From Mycolicibacterium senegalense (GTDB lineage Bacteria; Actinomycetota; Actinomycetes; Mycobacteriales; Mycobacteriaceae), in NCBI RefSeq assembly GCF_019645875.1, contig NZ_CP081000.1, forward strand, positions 4,216,001 to 4,280,000: a DNA stretch of 64,000 nucleotides, given 5' to 3'. Every line of letters begins with the position of its first letter. The stretch's first letter is position 1. The notes under the pieces are model-generated. The model saw only the letters and a program-made list of their open reading frames with translations. It ran no database searches and was not told the DNA's origin. This document shows positions 52,100 to 60,517 of this stretch, in pieces. The position numbers were made by a program, and so were the translations under genes.

Positions 52100-53181
52100 A
52101 CCCGTCGTTCGTGCTGGCCGGCCCGACCGGCACCGTTCTGGGCGAGGGCATGCGCACCGGCTTCGCCGACATCGCCGATGCCCAGGCCGCACTGCGGCAC
52201 GGAACGCCAATTGTACTGGGCGCCTTACCTTTCGACTTGAGAGCTCCGGTCGCCCTCTTCGAGCCCGAGACGGTTCAGGTCGCCGACGCACTGCCGCTCT
52301 GGAATCCGTCGCCCCTCCCGTCGGTGCTGCAGCGCGAAACGCTGCCGCCAGGACCGGTGCATCGCGAGCGGGTAGCCGAAGCGATCAGCCGACTGCGCGA
52401 CCCGCACGACCCGATCGACAAGGTGGTCCTGGCTCGAGCGCTGCGCCTGACCGCCGACTCCCCGTGGGATGTGCGCGGTGTGCTGCGCCGCCTGGCCGAG
52501 GCCGATCCCGCGGCCACGGTCTACCTGGCGGACCTGTCCGCGGCAGGAGCTGCTCACACCGGCACCGCGCTGGTGGGCGCGAGCCCCGAATTGCTGGTGG
52601 CACGCGAGGGCGAGCGGGTGATCTGCCAGCCGTTCGCCGGGTCGGCACCCCGCTCGGCAGACCCGCGGACCGATGCGGCCAACGCGGCCGCACTGGCCGC
52701 ATCGGCGAAGAACCGCCACGAGCATCAGCTGGTGGTGGACATGATGCGCCGGGCTCTGGAGCCGCTGTGTGTAGAGCTACAGATCGCCGACGAGCCCGAG
52801 CTGCACGGTACCGACGCGCTCTGGCACCTGAGCACGCCCGTCATCGGCCGGCTGCGCGAAAAGCACACCACTGCAATCGATCTGGCGCTCGCGCTGCATC
52901 CCACCCCGGCGGTCGGCGGAGTGCCGACCGACCGCGCCACCGAGCTCATCTCCGAACTGGAAGGTGATCGCGGCTTCTACGCGGGCGCCGTCGGCTGGTG
53001 CGACAGCCGCGGCGACGGGCGCTGGGTGGTCTCGATCCGCTGCGCCGTGTTGTCCGCGGATCGATACACGGCACTGGCCAGCGCCGGCGGCGGTATCGTC
53101 GCCGAATCCGATCCAGATGACGAAGTCGACGAGACCACCACCAAGTTCAGGACCATCCTGACGGGACTAGGGGCGACATGA
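52096..53181 (+). CDS. entC: Isochorismate synthase EntC
   Basis: The 361-residue chorismate-binding enzyme has KVVLARALRL, the catalytic-region LWHLSTPVIGRL, HPTPAVGGVPTDRA, and ELEGDRGFYAGAVGW, all typical of isochorismate synthases. It converts chorismate to isochorismate for menaquinone or salicylate-derived siderophores. It starts at GTG 52096, overlapping gpm2, and its end overlaps the acetyltransferase start (ATGA). Confidence 0.93.
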   Translation: MNPSFVLAGPTGTVLGEGMRTGFADIADAQAALRHGTPIVLGALPFDLRAPVALFEPETVQVADALPLWNPSPLPSVLQRETLPPGPVHRERVAEAISRLRDPHDPIDKVVLARALRLTADSPWDVRGVLRRLAEADPAATVYLADLSAAGAAHTGTALVGASPELLVAREGERVICQPFAGSAPRSADPRTDAANAAALAASAKNRHEHQLVVDMMRRALEPLCVELQIADEPELHGTDALWHLSTPVIGRLREKHTTAIDLALALHPTPAVGGVPTDRATELISELEGDRGFYAGAVGWCDSRGDGRWVVSIRCAVLSADRYTALASAGGGIVAESDPDDEVDETTTKFRTILTGLGAT

Positions 53182-53666
53182 GCGAGCTGATCCGCCGGGC
53201 GCGGCCCGGAGACGAGGTCGAGATCACCGCGATGATCCGCGAGCTGGCTGAGTTCGAGCGAGCCATCGACGAGTGCACTGTGACCGAAAAGCAGATGCAT
53301 ACAGCGCTTTTCGGCGACCAACCAGTGGCCTACGCCCACATGGTGGAGGTCGACGGACACGTCGCGGCGACCGCGGTGTGGTTCCTGAACTTCTCCACCT
53401 GGGACGGAGTCGCGGGGCTCTATCTGGAAGATCTGTACGTACGACCACAGTTCCGGCGTCGCGGCCTGGCTCGGAAGCTGTTGTCCACCTTGGCCGCCGA
53501 ATGCGTCGAACACGGGTACACCCGGCTGACGTGGGCGGTGCTGAACTGGAACGTCAACGCCATCGCGCTGTACGACGCCGTGGGCGGCAAGCCGCAGACC
53601 GAGTGGACCACCTACCGGGTATCGGGCCACGAGCTTTCCGCCCTGGCCGCCGAGCGCCCCGACTAA
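53178..53666 (+). CDS. GNAT acetyltransferase (Rv3216 type)
   Basis: The 162-residue protein is a GNAT N-acetyltransferase with the acetyl-CoA loop QFRRRGLARKLL at about residues 92-103 and LEDLYVRP before it. It resembles diamine N-acetyltransferases. It overlaps entC by four bases and its stop overlaps the stop of the convergent membrane protein gene by four bases. The acceptor substrate is unknown. Confidence 0.9.
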   Translation: MSELIRRARPGDEVEITAMIRELAEFERAIDECTVTEKQMHTALFGDQPVAYAHMVEVDGHVAATAVWFLNFSTWDGVAGLYLEDLYVRPQFRRRGLARKLLSTLAAECVEHGYTRLTWAVLNWNVNAIALYDAVGGKPQTEWTTYRVSGHELSALAAERPD

Positions 53667-54040
53667 CCGCGCCGGGTGATCCAGTCCACCGAGGACGGGC
53701 TGAACAGCAGGCCGAGGGTCACCAGCGCGAGCAATCCGACCAGCGCGCCGTACACGACGTGGTGCGAGGTGATCACATACCAGGCCACCGGCAGCAGCAG
53801 GAGGTTGGTCAACACAGCGATCCCCCGACCCCAGCGCCGGGCGGTGATCAGTGCCCAACCGCCGGCGAGCACCCCGCCACCGATCAGCACGAACCAGATC
53901 GCGGTGCCGTAACCACTGACGATGTGCTGATCGGCACCGGCGAGCGCCCGCACCAGCAGCACGACCGCCATGACCAACGCGGCGACCCCTTCGGCGGCGG
54001 TGAGGAAACCTGCGTACCGGATCGAGGGCGGCTGGATCAC
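53663..54040 (-). CDS. Small integral membrane protein (Rv3217c type)
   Basis: The 125-residue protein has four hydrophobic segments (AALVMAVVLLVRAL, AIWFVLIGGGVLAGGWALI, GIAVLTNLLLLPVAWYVI, GALVGLLALVTLGLLF). It starts with GTG 54040, overlapping the stop of the dehydroquinase gene (GTGA), so both are one translation unit. No function is recognised. Confidence 0.85.
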   Translation of the reverse strand: MIQPPSIRYAGFLTAAEGVAALVMAVVLLVRALAGADQHIVSGYGTAIWFVLIGGGVLAGGWALITARRWGRGIAVLTNLLLLPVAWYVITSHHVVYGALVGLLALVTLGLLFSPSSVDWITRRG

Positions 54041-54555
54041 GACTGCCGCTCCGCGAGATAACGCACCGCGTACTCGTATCCGGCCGGACCCGCTCCGGCG
54101 ATCACCACCTCGGCGACAGCCGACACATATGAGTGGTGCCGAAAGGTCTCGCGGGTGTGGATGTTGCTCAGGTGAACCTCCACCACCGGCAGCTCGGCGG
54201 CGCTGAGCGCGTCGCGGATCGCCACCGAGGTGTGGCTGTAGGCAGCCGGGTTGATGATGATGCCGGTGCAGTCGCCGCGCGCGGCCTGGATGGCATCGAC
54301 CAGCACGCCCTCGTGATTGCTCTGCACGGCGCGCAGCTCGAAACCGAATCCGGCGGCCACCTCGGCCACCCGCTGCTCGATCTGCGCCAACGTGGTGGAC
54401 CCATAGATCTCGGGCTGCCGGGTACCGAGCATGTTGAGGTTCGGTCCGTTGACGAGCAGTAGACAGGGCTTTCCCGGGCGTGCGGTCACCTTCAGTACGG
54501 TACCGGCTGGTTTCACGGCGTCGAGATCGACGCGAGGGTTGTGGTCGGGCAACAT
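54037..54555 (-). CDS. aroQ: Type II 3-dehydroquinate dehydratase
   Basis: The full active site of a type II dehydroquinase is present: NGPNLNMLGTRQPEIYG (Asn, Arg and Tyr), QSNHEG (Asn/Glu), INPAAYSHTS (Asn, Ala) and EVHLSNIHTRETFRHHSY (His and Arg). It dehydrates 3-dehydroquinate in the shikimate or quinate route. M. tuberculosis aroQ is elsewhere in the aro cluster, so this may be a second copy. The start is uncertain; ATG 54555 gives 172 residues and a GTG near 54489 the usual 150. Confidence 0.88.
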   Translation of the reverse strand: MLPDHNPRVDLDAVKPAGTVLKVTARPGKPCLLLVNGPNLNMLGTRQPEIYGSTTLAQIEQRVAEVAAGFGFELRAVQSNHEGVLVDAIQAARGDCTGIIINPAAYSHTSVAIRDALSAAELPVVEVHLSNIHTRETFRHHSYVSAVAEVVIAGAGPAGYEYAVRYLAERQS

Positions 54556-54609
54556 TCGCAGCCCAGACGTCGATTTCGGCGCAGGCGACCGGTGGCGATA
54601 ATTGACCGC

Positions 54610-54996
54610 GTGTCGAGCGACGAGCACTGCCCCTGCGGCACCGGACATGCCTACGCCGACTGTTGCGGGCCGCTGCACGCCGGCACCCCGGCCGCCACGG
54701 CCGTCGCACTGATGCGGTCGCGGTTCAGCGCCTTCGCCGTCGGTGCCGCCGACTACCTGCTGGCCTCGTGGCATCCCGACACCCGGCCCGCCGAGCTGTC
54801 CCTCGATGAGAGCATCACCTGGCGGCGGCTGCAGATCGTCGACACCGAGTCCGGCGGTGAGCACGACACCGAAGGCGTGGTCGAGTTCCGGGCCCAGTAC
54901 GTCCACCACGGCAGCCGGCACATCCTTCATGAACGCAGCCGTTTCGAGCGGGTGAATGGCCAATGGCGTTACCTCGACGGGCAACTCTACGAGTAA
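54610..54996 (+). CDS. YchJ-like SEC-C motif protein
   Basis: The 128-residue protein begins with a SEC-C zinc motif (EHCPCGTGHAYADCCGPLHAG) and continues with the UPF0225/YchJ domain (TAVALMRSRFSAFAVGAADYLLASWH). The family is widespread with unknown function. The GTG at 54610 starts just before the SEC-C motif; a GTG at 54592 is an alternative. Only one SEC-C copy is seen, whereas E. coli YchJ has two. Confidence 0.87.
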   Translation: MSSDEHCPCGTGHAYADCCGPLHAGTPAATAVALMRSRFSAFAVGAADYLLASWHPDTRPAELSLDESITWRRLQIVDTESGGEHDTEGVVEFRAQYVHHGSRHILHERSRFERVNGQWRYLDGQLYE

Positions 54997-55031
54997 CGGC
55001 AGTGGACGATGCCCGGTTAGGCTCATGCCCC

Positions 55032-55994
55032 GTGCGTGCCGTGCTGATCGTCAACCCGAACGCCACCTCGACCACCCCCGCGGGGCGTGACCTGCTCGCC
55101 CATGCGCTGGAGAGCCGGGTCACGCTGACCGTCGAACACACCAACCACCGTGGTCACGCCATCGAGATCGCCCGAGACGCCGCCCGCGACGGGGTGGACG
55201 TGCTGATCGTGCACGGCGGCGACGGCACGGTCAACGAGGTGGTCAACGGCGTGCTGGGCGAATGCGGGACGCGTCCGGACGCCGGCCGGGCACCCGCGGT
55301 CGCGGTCGTCCCGGGCGGGTCGGCCAACGTCTTCGCCCGGGCGCTGGGCATCAGCCCCGACCCCATCGAGGCCACCAACCAGCTCGTCGACCTGCTGGGC
55401 GGGTATCGGCTGGGCCGGCCGTGGCGGCGCATCGGCCTGATGGACTGCGGCGAGCGCTGGGGCGTGTTCACCGCCGGGATGGGCGTGGACGGCGACGTGG
55501 TGGCGGCCGTAGAGGCCCAGCGCGCCAAGGGCCGCAAGGTCACCGCCTCGCGCTACATCCGGGTGGCGGTGCGTGAGGTGCTGGCCAGTGCCCGCAAGGA
55601 GCCGGCGCTGACGCTGCACCTGCCGGGCAGCGATCCGGTCAGCGGAGTGCACTTCGCGTTCGTGTCGAACTCCAGTCCGTGGACCTATGCCAACAGCCGA
55701 CCGGTGTGGACCAACCCCGACACCACGTTCGACAGCGGGTTGGGCGTGTTCGCCACCACGAGCATGAATGTCTGGGCGAATCTGCGACTCGTGCGGCAGA
55801 TGGTGGCCCGCAACCCGCGCCTGGCCGCCAAGCATTTGATCCGCGACGACAACGTGTCATCGGTCACCGTGACGAGCAACACGCCTGTCGCCTGCCAGAT
55901 TGACGGAGATTACGTCGGCGAGCGCGAAACCATGACGTTCACGTCGGTCCCAGAGGCTCTGTGCGTCGTCGCACCGCCGCAGAAAAGTGATTGA
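55032..55994 (+). CDS. Diacylglycerol kinase-family lipid kinase (Rv3218 type)
   Basis: The 320-residue protein has LIVNPNAT, the nucleotide motif VHGGDGTVNEVVNG and PGGSANVFARALG, all features of the diacylglycerol/sphingosine kinase catalytic fold. It should phosphorylate a lipid or lipid-like alcohol with ATP at the membrane. GTG 55032 gives the standard N-terminus; the longer frame from 54963 overlaps the YchJ-like gene. It lies upstream of whiB1. Confidence 0.9.
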   Translation: MRAVLIVNPNATSTTPAGRDLLAHALESRVTLTVEHTNHRGHAIEIARDAARDGVDVLIVHGGDGTVNEVVNGVLGECGTRPDAGRAPAVAVVPGGSANVFARALGISPDPIEATNQLVDLLGGYRLGRPWRRIGLMDCGERWGVFTAGMGVDGDVVAAVEAQRAKGRKVTASRYIRVAVREVLASARKEPALTLHLPGSDPVSGVHFAFVSNSSPWTYANSRPVWTNPDTTFDSGLGVFATTSMNVWANLRLVRQMVARNPRLAAKHLIRDDNVSSVTVTSNTPVACQIDGDYVGERETMTFTSVPEALCVVAPPQKSD

Positions 55995-56087
55995 CCTGCG
56001 CAAACACACCCGCTAAGGTGGAATTAGGGCGCAGCTGATTTGTGAGTGTAGTGCACCGGAGTGAGCGGTACGGTCACCGCCCCACCC

Positions 56088-56103
56088 AGTGACATTGCCC
56101 ACG
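56088..56103. promoter_or_regulatory. Candidate CRP site in whiB1 upstream region
   Basis: AGTGACATTGCCCACG resembles the CRP(Rv3676)-type site known ahead of whiB1 in M. tuberculosis. The 258-base whiB1 upstream region (55995-56252) is unusually AT-rich and also has a -35-like TTGACA at 56123-56128. The call rests on resemblance by eye. Confidence 0.5.
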
Positions 56104-56252
56104 TGTTAACTCAATGCTATTGACATCTGTTCAGCCTGTGAAAGCATCAATGCAACAGTGCAGAAACATTCGTGTGCACGCGTTAACAGCCGAAGAAAAT
56201 CTAGTGCGCTTCGCCGCGCACGCTTGACATGTCTAACGAGGAGTTTGATCTT

Positions 56253-56507
56253 ATGGATTGGCGCCACAAGGCCGTCTGTCGCGACGAAGATCCGGAGCTG
56301 TTCTTCCCCGTGGGAAACAGCGGCCCGGCGCTTGCTCAGATCGCCGACGCGAAGCTGGTCTGCAACCGTTGCCCCGTGACCACTGAGTGCCTCACCTGGG
56401 CCTTGGACTCCGGCCAGGACGCCGGCGTGTGGGGCGGGATGAGCGAGGACGAGCGTCGCGCGCTCAAGCGTCGCAACGCCCGTACCAAGGCTCGCACCGG
56501 GGTCTGA
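56253..56507 (+). CDS. whiB1: Transcriptional regulator WhiB1
   Basis: The 84-residue WhiB protein has four Fe-S cysteines (AVCRDED, LVCNRCPVTTEC), the GVWGG turn and a basic C-terminal DNA-binding tail (RALKRRNARTKARTG). Its cluster reacts with nitric oxide, and WhiB1 is essential in M. tuberculosis. The ATG at 56253 (MDWRHKAVC) follows GAGGAG and is the standard start; the frame opens slightly earlier at 56229. Confidence 0.97.
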   Translation: MDWRHKAVCRDEDPELFFPVGNSGPALAQIADAKLVCNRCPVTTECLTWALDSGQDAGVWGGMSEDERRALKRRNARTKARTGV

Positions 56508-56529
56508 CCCTCGGTCCAAACCCGACGCA

Positions 56530-56563
56530 AGCTACGGCCCCGACGAATGTCGGGGCCGTAGCT
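56530..56563. terminator. whiB1 terminator hairpin
   Basis: A perfect 15-base-pair stem (AGCTACGGCCCCGAC arm) with a GAAT loop begins 23 bases after the whiB1 stop and is followed by TATTTCG. It lies between convergent whiB1 and pdtaS. Confidence 0.88.
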
Positions 56564-56693
56564 TATTTCGGCGACAATTTCCGTAGCAAATTGCGTAATT
56601 GTCGTCACATTTCGTATTGGTACGGCTGGGCAATTACTTCATCGGTGCTGGCGTGCCGCTGTGCGCACCCTGGGAACCCGCTGGGCGGGCCGG

Positions 56694-58193
56694 CTACTGA
56701 ATACCGCGACTGCGGCGGCCGATCGGCACCCGCAGCACCACATCGGTTCCCCCCGAGGCACCCTCGTGCATGCCCAGGGAACCGTCCAACTCCGCGGTGA
56801 CCAGCGTTCGGACGATCTGAAGACCCAGCCGGTCGGACTTCTCCAGGCTGAAGCCGTCGGGCACCCCGCGGCCGTCGTCGTGCACGACGACGTCGAGCCA
56901 GCGGGCCGACCGCTCAGCCTTGATCGTCACGCAACCCTGGGGTGTATTCGCGTCGAAGGCATGCTCGATGGCGTTCTGCACCAGCTCGGTGATCACCATG
57001 ATCAACGCCGTCGCGCGGTCGGCGTCCAACACACCGAGCGCGCCGTCGCGGTTGATCCGAATCGGAGTGTCCACCGAGGCAACGTCGTTCATGATCGGCA
57101 GGATCCGGTCGATCACCTCGTCGAGGTTGACCTCTTCGTCGACCGACATGGACAGCGCGTCGTGCACCAGAGCGATCGAGGACACCCGTCGCACCGATTC
57201 GATCAGCGCCTCGCGGGCCTCCAGGTTGTTGGTCCGGCGCGCCTGCAGCCGCAACAGGGCCGCCACGGTCTGCAGGTTGTTCTTGACCCGGTGGTGGATC
57301 TCGCGGATGGTGGCGTCTTTACTCAGCAGCGCCCGGTCCCGTCGCTTGACCTCGGTGACGTCCCGGATCAGGACGGCCGCCCCGACCGCCGCCCCATGCA
57401 CGACCAGCGGCAGGGTCCGCAAGAGCACCGCCGCACCGCCGGCGTCGACTTCCATGCGCATGCTGGAGCCGCCGGCCAGCGAGTCCCGCACGTGGTTGGC
57501 CAGTTCCTGCGCCTCGAACGGGTCGGAGATCAACGGCCGGGTGATGGCGACCAGGTTGTGCCCGTCGAGTTCGGAGGCCAGGCCCATGCGGTGATAGGCC
57601 GAGATGGCGTTGGGACTGGCGAACACCACATCGCCGACCTCGTCGAGCCGGATGAACCCGTCACCCACTCGCGGGCTGGAACGCGACATGGCCAGATCAC
57701 CGACATTCGGGAAGGTGCCCTCGGACAGCATGTGCAGCAGATCGCTCGCACAATCCAGGTAGGCGCCCTCCAAGGGACTGGCCATCGGGCGGGCCGCCAA
57801 CGCGGTCTGGTGCGTGAGCACCGCGACCACGTGATCGCGGTGCCGCACCGGCACCGCTTCCACGTTCAGGCCCGGCAGGTCCGGCGAATGTCGTTGGGCT
57901 CCACCACTTCCCCGCCCGATCGCACCGGACTCGAAAGCCGTGGTGATGACGTCTTGATCCGCGGCTGCGGCCAGCGTGCCGACCGAATCGGCCAGCAGTA
58001 CCGTCGGGGCGGTGTTCGGACGCACCTGAGCGACGCACACCAGCACCCCGTCGTCGCGACGCACCCACATCAGGTAATCGGCGAACGACAGGTCGGCCAG
58101 CAGCTGCCACTCCCCGACCACCGCATGCAGATGATCCACCGCGCTGCCGGGCAGCACGGTGTGCTCGGCGAGCAGGTCACCGAGGGTGGACAT
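56694..58193 (-). CDS. pdtaS: Cytosolic sensor histidine kinase PdtaS
   Basis: The 499-residue kinase has an N-terminal GAF-type domain, a PAS domain (DEVGDVVFASPNAISAYHRMG) and a HisKA_2/HATPase pair with the phospho-acceptor REIHHRVKNNLQTVAALLRL and ATP-lid HDDGRGVPDGF. It matches PdtaS (Rv3220c), which with the response regulator PdtaR controls an RNA-binding antitermination response. There is no membrane helix. The ATG at 58193 is used; the biotinyl-domain gene lies 15 bases upstream on the same strand. Confidence 0.95.
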   Translation of the reverse strand: MSTLGDLLAEHTVLPGSAVDHLHAVVGEWQLLADLSFADYLMWVRRDDGVLVCVAQVRPNTAPTVLLADSVGTLAAAADQDVITTAFESGAIGRGSGGAQRHSPDLPGLNVEAVPVRHRDHVVAVLTHQTALAARPMASPLEGAYLDCASDLLHMLSEGTFPNVGDLAMSRSSPRVGDGFIRLDEVGDVVFASPNAISAYHRMGLASELDGHNLVAITRPLISDPFEAQELANHVRDSLAGGSSMRMEVDAGGAAVLLRTLPLVVHGAAVGAAVLIRDVTEVKRRDRALLSKDATIREIHHRVKNNLQTVAALLRLQARRTNNLEAREALIESVRRVSSIALVHDALSMSVDEEVNLDEVIDRILPIMNDVASVDTPIRINRDGALGVLDADRATALIMVITELVQNAIEHAFDANTPQGCVTIKAERSARWLDVVVHDDGRGVPDGFSLEKSDRLGLQIVRTLVTAELDGSLGMHEGASGGTDVVLRVPIGRRSRGIQ

Positions 58194-58208
58194 CAGCCAA
58201 CTCCGGTG

Positions 58209-58424
58209 TCAGTCGATCACCGCGATGAGATCGCCGGCCTGGATCACGTCGCCCTCGGCCACATTGACCTTGGTCACGGTGCCGGCGACCTCGGCGAGAA
58301 CCGGGATCTCCATCTTCATCGATTCCAGCAGCACCAGGGTGTCCCCCGCACCGATCTGATCGCCCTCGTGAACCACGACCTCGAGCACACTGGCCACGAT
58401 TTCGGCGCGAACGTCCTCGGCCAT
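58209..58424 (-). CDS. Biotinylated carrier-domain protein (TB7.3 type)
   Basis: The 71-residue protein is a single biotinyl/lipoyl domain with the biotin-acceptor ESMKMEIP and the final DLIAVID strand. It corresponds to Rv3221c (TB7.3). It may carry biotin for an acyl-CoA carboxylase or act alone. ATG 58424 matches the known length; GTG 58430 is an alternative. It precedes pdtaS on the same strand. Confidence 0.93.
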   Translation of the reverse strand: MAEDVRAEIVASVLEVVVHEGDQIGAGDTLVLLESMKMEIPVLAEVAGTVTKVNVAEGDVIQAGDLIAVID

Positions 58425-58559
58425 CTTCACCCCACTTCACTCCGGCTGCTACCCGACTACTTCTGCGGCCTATATCGAACCACAACACCGGGTGGTCAGC
58501 GCCGCCCCCGGGTCATGAGACACTAGGGAGCAAGTTCTTACACCATCTGGAGGATCATC

Positions 58560-58652
58560 ATGGCGAAGCGTGGCCGCAAGAAGCGGGACCGCAAGCACTC
58601 GAAGGCGAACCACGGCAAGCGCCCCAACGCCGGTTCGAAGTCAGTGCGCTAA
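58560..58652 (+). CDS. Ribosomal protein bL37 (small basic protein, 30 aa)
   Basis: This 30-residue, very basic peptide (MAKRGRKKRDRKHSKANHGK, then RPNAG) matches the mycobacterial-specific large-subunit protein bL37 as I recall it from ribosome structures, where it is about 24 residues. GGAGG lies seven bases before the ATG and a hairpin terminator follows the stop. It is divergent from the biotinyl-protein gene and convergent with rshA. The identity is from recall of the peptide. Confidence 0.88.
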   Translation: MAKRGRKKRDRKHSKANHGKRPNAGSKSVR

Positions 58653-58671
58653 GCCGTTTCGGCTGACTGTG

Positions 58672-58702
58672 ACCGCCCGACTCCCTTCGGAGATCGGGCG
58701 GT
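58672..58702. terminator. Terminator between bL37 and rshA
   Basis: ACCGCCCGA pairs with TCGGGCGGT around an inner CTCC/GGAG stem with one bulge, followed by TTTG. It lies 19 bases after the bL37 stop and about 30 bases past the rshA stop on the other strand. Confidence 0.8.
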
Positions 58703-58734
58703 TTGTCGTCGGGCCACCAGGGCCGAACGCCTGG

Positions 58735-59040
58735 TCAGCCCCTGATGATCGTGGTCTGGCTGATCTGGATGCGCAGCCGTTCCCGCAGGCCCTCCGGGGC
58801 CTTCTCACCGCTGCACTTGGCCGCGATGAGCCGCTTGACGCGCTCCTCGACCCCGTAGTGGCGTAGGCAGGCCGGGCACTCTTCGAGGTGGTGCTTGAGC
58901 TTGTCGCGACTCTCGGGTGTGCATTCACCGTCGAGCAGCGTCCACACCTCGGCGATCACCGCAGCGCAGTCGGGATGCTCGGGGTCGACGGGACCGATCG
59001 GCGGGGTCCAGCGCTCGTCCTCATCGTGCTTGTCGCTCAT
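58735..59040 (-). CDS. rshA: Anti-sigma factor RshA
   Basis: The 101-residue ZAS-family anti-sigma factor has the zinc motif KHHLEECPACLRHYG (His-x3-Cys-x2-Cys) near residues 49-60. It binds SigH and releases it when the cysteines are oxidised. It overlaps the sigH stop by 4 bases (ATGA) and is translated right after it. Confidence 0.95.
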   Translation of the reverse strand: MSDKHDEDERWTPPIGPVDPEHPDCAAVIAEVWTLLDGECTPESRDKLKHHLEECPACLRHYGVEERVKRLIAAKCSGEKAPEGLRERLRIQISQTTIIRG

Positions 59041-59684
59041 GACGACACCTCCTCCGGCGCACCAAGCTGCTGACCTCGGATGAACCCGCGATCCCTGGCC
59101 ACATCGGACAGCAGATCGCGCAGCTGCTTGCGGCCGCGGTGCAGTCGCGACATCACCGTCCCGATGGGTGTATCCATGATTTCGGCGATCTCCTTGTAGG
59201 GGAAGCCCTCGACGTCGGCGTAGTACACCGCCATCCGGAACTCCTCGGGCAACGCCTGCAACGCCGCCTTGATCTCGGTGTCGGGCAGTGCCTCCAGGGC
59301 CTCGACCTCTGCAGATCGCAGACCGGTCGACGAATGCTCGGCATTCGATGCCAGCTGCCAGTCAGTGATCTCGTCCGTCGGATATTCGGCGGGCTGGCGC
59401 TGCTTCTTGCGGTAGCTGTTGATGTAGGTGTTGGTCAGGATGCGGTAGAGCCACGCCTTGAGATTGGTCCCCTCACGGAATGACCGGAACCCGGCGTAGG
59501 CCTTGACCATGGTTTCCTGCAGCAGGTCCTCGGCGTCGGCGGGATTGCGGGTCATCCGCAGGGCGCCGCCGTAGAGCTGGTCCAGCAGCGGAATGGCGTC
59601 ACGTTCGAACCGTGCGGTGAGCTCGGCATCTGTTTCGGTCGTCGGCTGCGGCGCGTCAGGCTCAGCCTGCTCGACGTCAGTCAT
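59037..59684 (-). CDS. sigH: ECF sigma factor SigH
   Basis: This 215-residue group 4 sigma factor has region 2 (LLDQLYGGALRMTRNPADAE, DLLQETMVKAYAGFRSF) and region 4 (FRMAVYYADVEGFPYKEIAE, GTVMSRLHRGRKQL). SigH drives thiol and heat stress genes such as trx and clp. The ATG at 59684 (MTDVEQAEPDAP) matches the M. tuberculosis N-terminus length. Its upstream region contains GGAAC and GGAATA elements of the SigH type. Confidence 0.95.
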   Translation of the reverse strand: MTDVEQAEPDAPQPTTETDAELTARFERDAIPLLDQLYGGALRMTRNPADAEDLLQETMVKAYAGFRSFREGTNLKAWLYRILTNTYINSYRKKQRQPAEYPTDEITDWQLASNAEHSSTGLRSAEVEALEALPDTEIKAALQALPEEFRMAVYYADVEGFPYKEIAEIMDTPIGTVMSRLHRGRKQLRDLLSDVARDRGFIRGQQLGAPEEVSS

Positions 59685-59729
59685 CGTGGGAAACACCTTC
59701 CCTTCTGTCACGGCGCCACCAAGAGCTCC

Positions 59730-59760
59730 GGAATACCACTGGGTATTCGTCGGCCGTTCC
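59730..59760. promoter_or_regulatory. Candidate SigH promoter region with inverted repeat
   Basis: On the minus strand GGAACG (59760-59755) could be a SigH -35 with GGTATT (59737-59732) in the -10 position. On the plus strand GGAATA (59730-59735) and CGTTCC (59755-59760), 19 bases apart, fit the SigH pattern as well. The inner dyad GAATACC-ACTG-GGTATTC (59731-59748) causes the symmetry. Autoregulation of sigH is expected; direction is uncertain. Confidence 0.45.
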
Positions 59761-59809
59761 AGGCATACGGTTGGCACCAGAATCCTCCTTCAGATCCTAG
59801 AGCGTGCTA

Positions 59810-59822
59810 CCGACAAGTAGCG
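59810..59822. repeat. 13-bp repeat shared with adnA/lipV region
   Basis: CCGACAAGTAGCG occurs here and in both full copies of the 28-base repeat at 39480-39541. It lies about 130 bases upstream of sigH, in the divergent gap before the YbaK-like gene. Confidence 0.7.
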
Positions 59823-59898
59823 CTGAGCAGGTGTCGAGAGCAATAACAGCATGTAGGGGCCGCTGTGTTCCCGGCGTGCCCGGCTACCCTTGAGCGCC

Positions 59899-60390
59899 GT
59901 GGCCCGTGCAGCAACACCCGCGATCGCGGCTCTGGTCTCGGCAGGCATTCACCACGAAATCGTGGCCTACCAGCACGATCCTCGCAACGAATCGTTCGGC
60001 GACGAGGCCGTGGCCCAGCTCGCCGCCGATGGCATCGTCGCCGAGCAGGTGTTCAAGACGCTCGTGATCGCCACGCCCAAAGGGCTGGCGGTGGCCGTCA
60101 TACCCGTACCGCGGAAGCTGTCACTGAAGGCCGCCGCGGCCGCGCTGGGCGTCCCCAAAGCGGAAATGGCGGACCCCGCGGCTGCTCAGCGGTCCAGCGG
60201 CTACGTGGTCGGTGGCATCTCGCCGCTCGGCCAGCGCAAGCGCCTGCCCACCGTCGTCGACACCTCGGCGCTGGCCTTCGACAAGGTGCTGTGCAGTGCC
60301 GGCAAGCGTGGATTGGACGTCGCGCTGTCCCCCGAAGACCTGATCCGCGCGACCTCTGCGGTGACGGCCGACATCGCCATCACCGGCTGA
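59899..60390 (+). CDS. ybaK: YbaK/EbsC-type Cys-tRNA(Pro) deacylase
   Basis: The 163-residue protein has the YbaK fold signature: the catalytic lysine in VFKTLVI near residue 50 and GYVVGGISPLGQRKRLPTVVD. These enzymes clear cysteine mischarged onto tRNA-Pro. GTG 59899 is used; a TTG at 59890 opens the frame. It is divergent from sigH. Thiol stress may make Cys mischarging relevant, but that link is speculative. Confidence 0.88.
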   Translation: MARAATPAIAALVSAGIHHEIVAYQHDPRNESFGDEAVAQLAADGIVAEQVFKTLVIATPKGLAVAVIPVPRKLSLKAAAAALGVPKAEMADPAAAQRSSGYVVGGISPLGQRKRLPTVVDTSALAFDKVLCSAGKRGLDVALSPEDLIRATSAVTADIAITG

Positions 60391-60517
60391 TTCGTTCGCG
60401 CGCCGGGGAGAAACACCTTTGGCGTGTCGCAATCGGAAACGTGTCGGTGTGCGAATCCGTGATTTACACCACGGCTCAGGCCGGATTCGATGGACCCGAC
60501 GAGGAAGGCGGGTGCAC

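Noticed and set aside
56661..58526. 621-codon frame opposite pdtaS
   Set aside because: It crosses pdtaS and the biotinyl-protein gene in antisense and has no motif.
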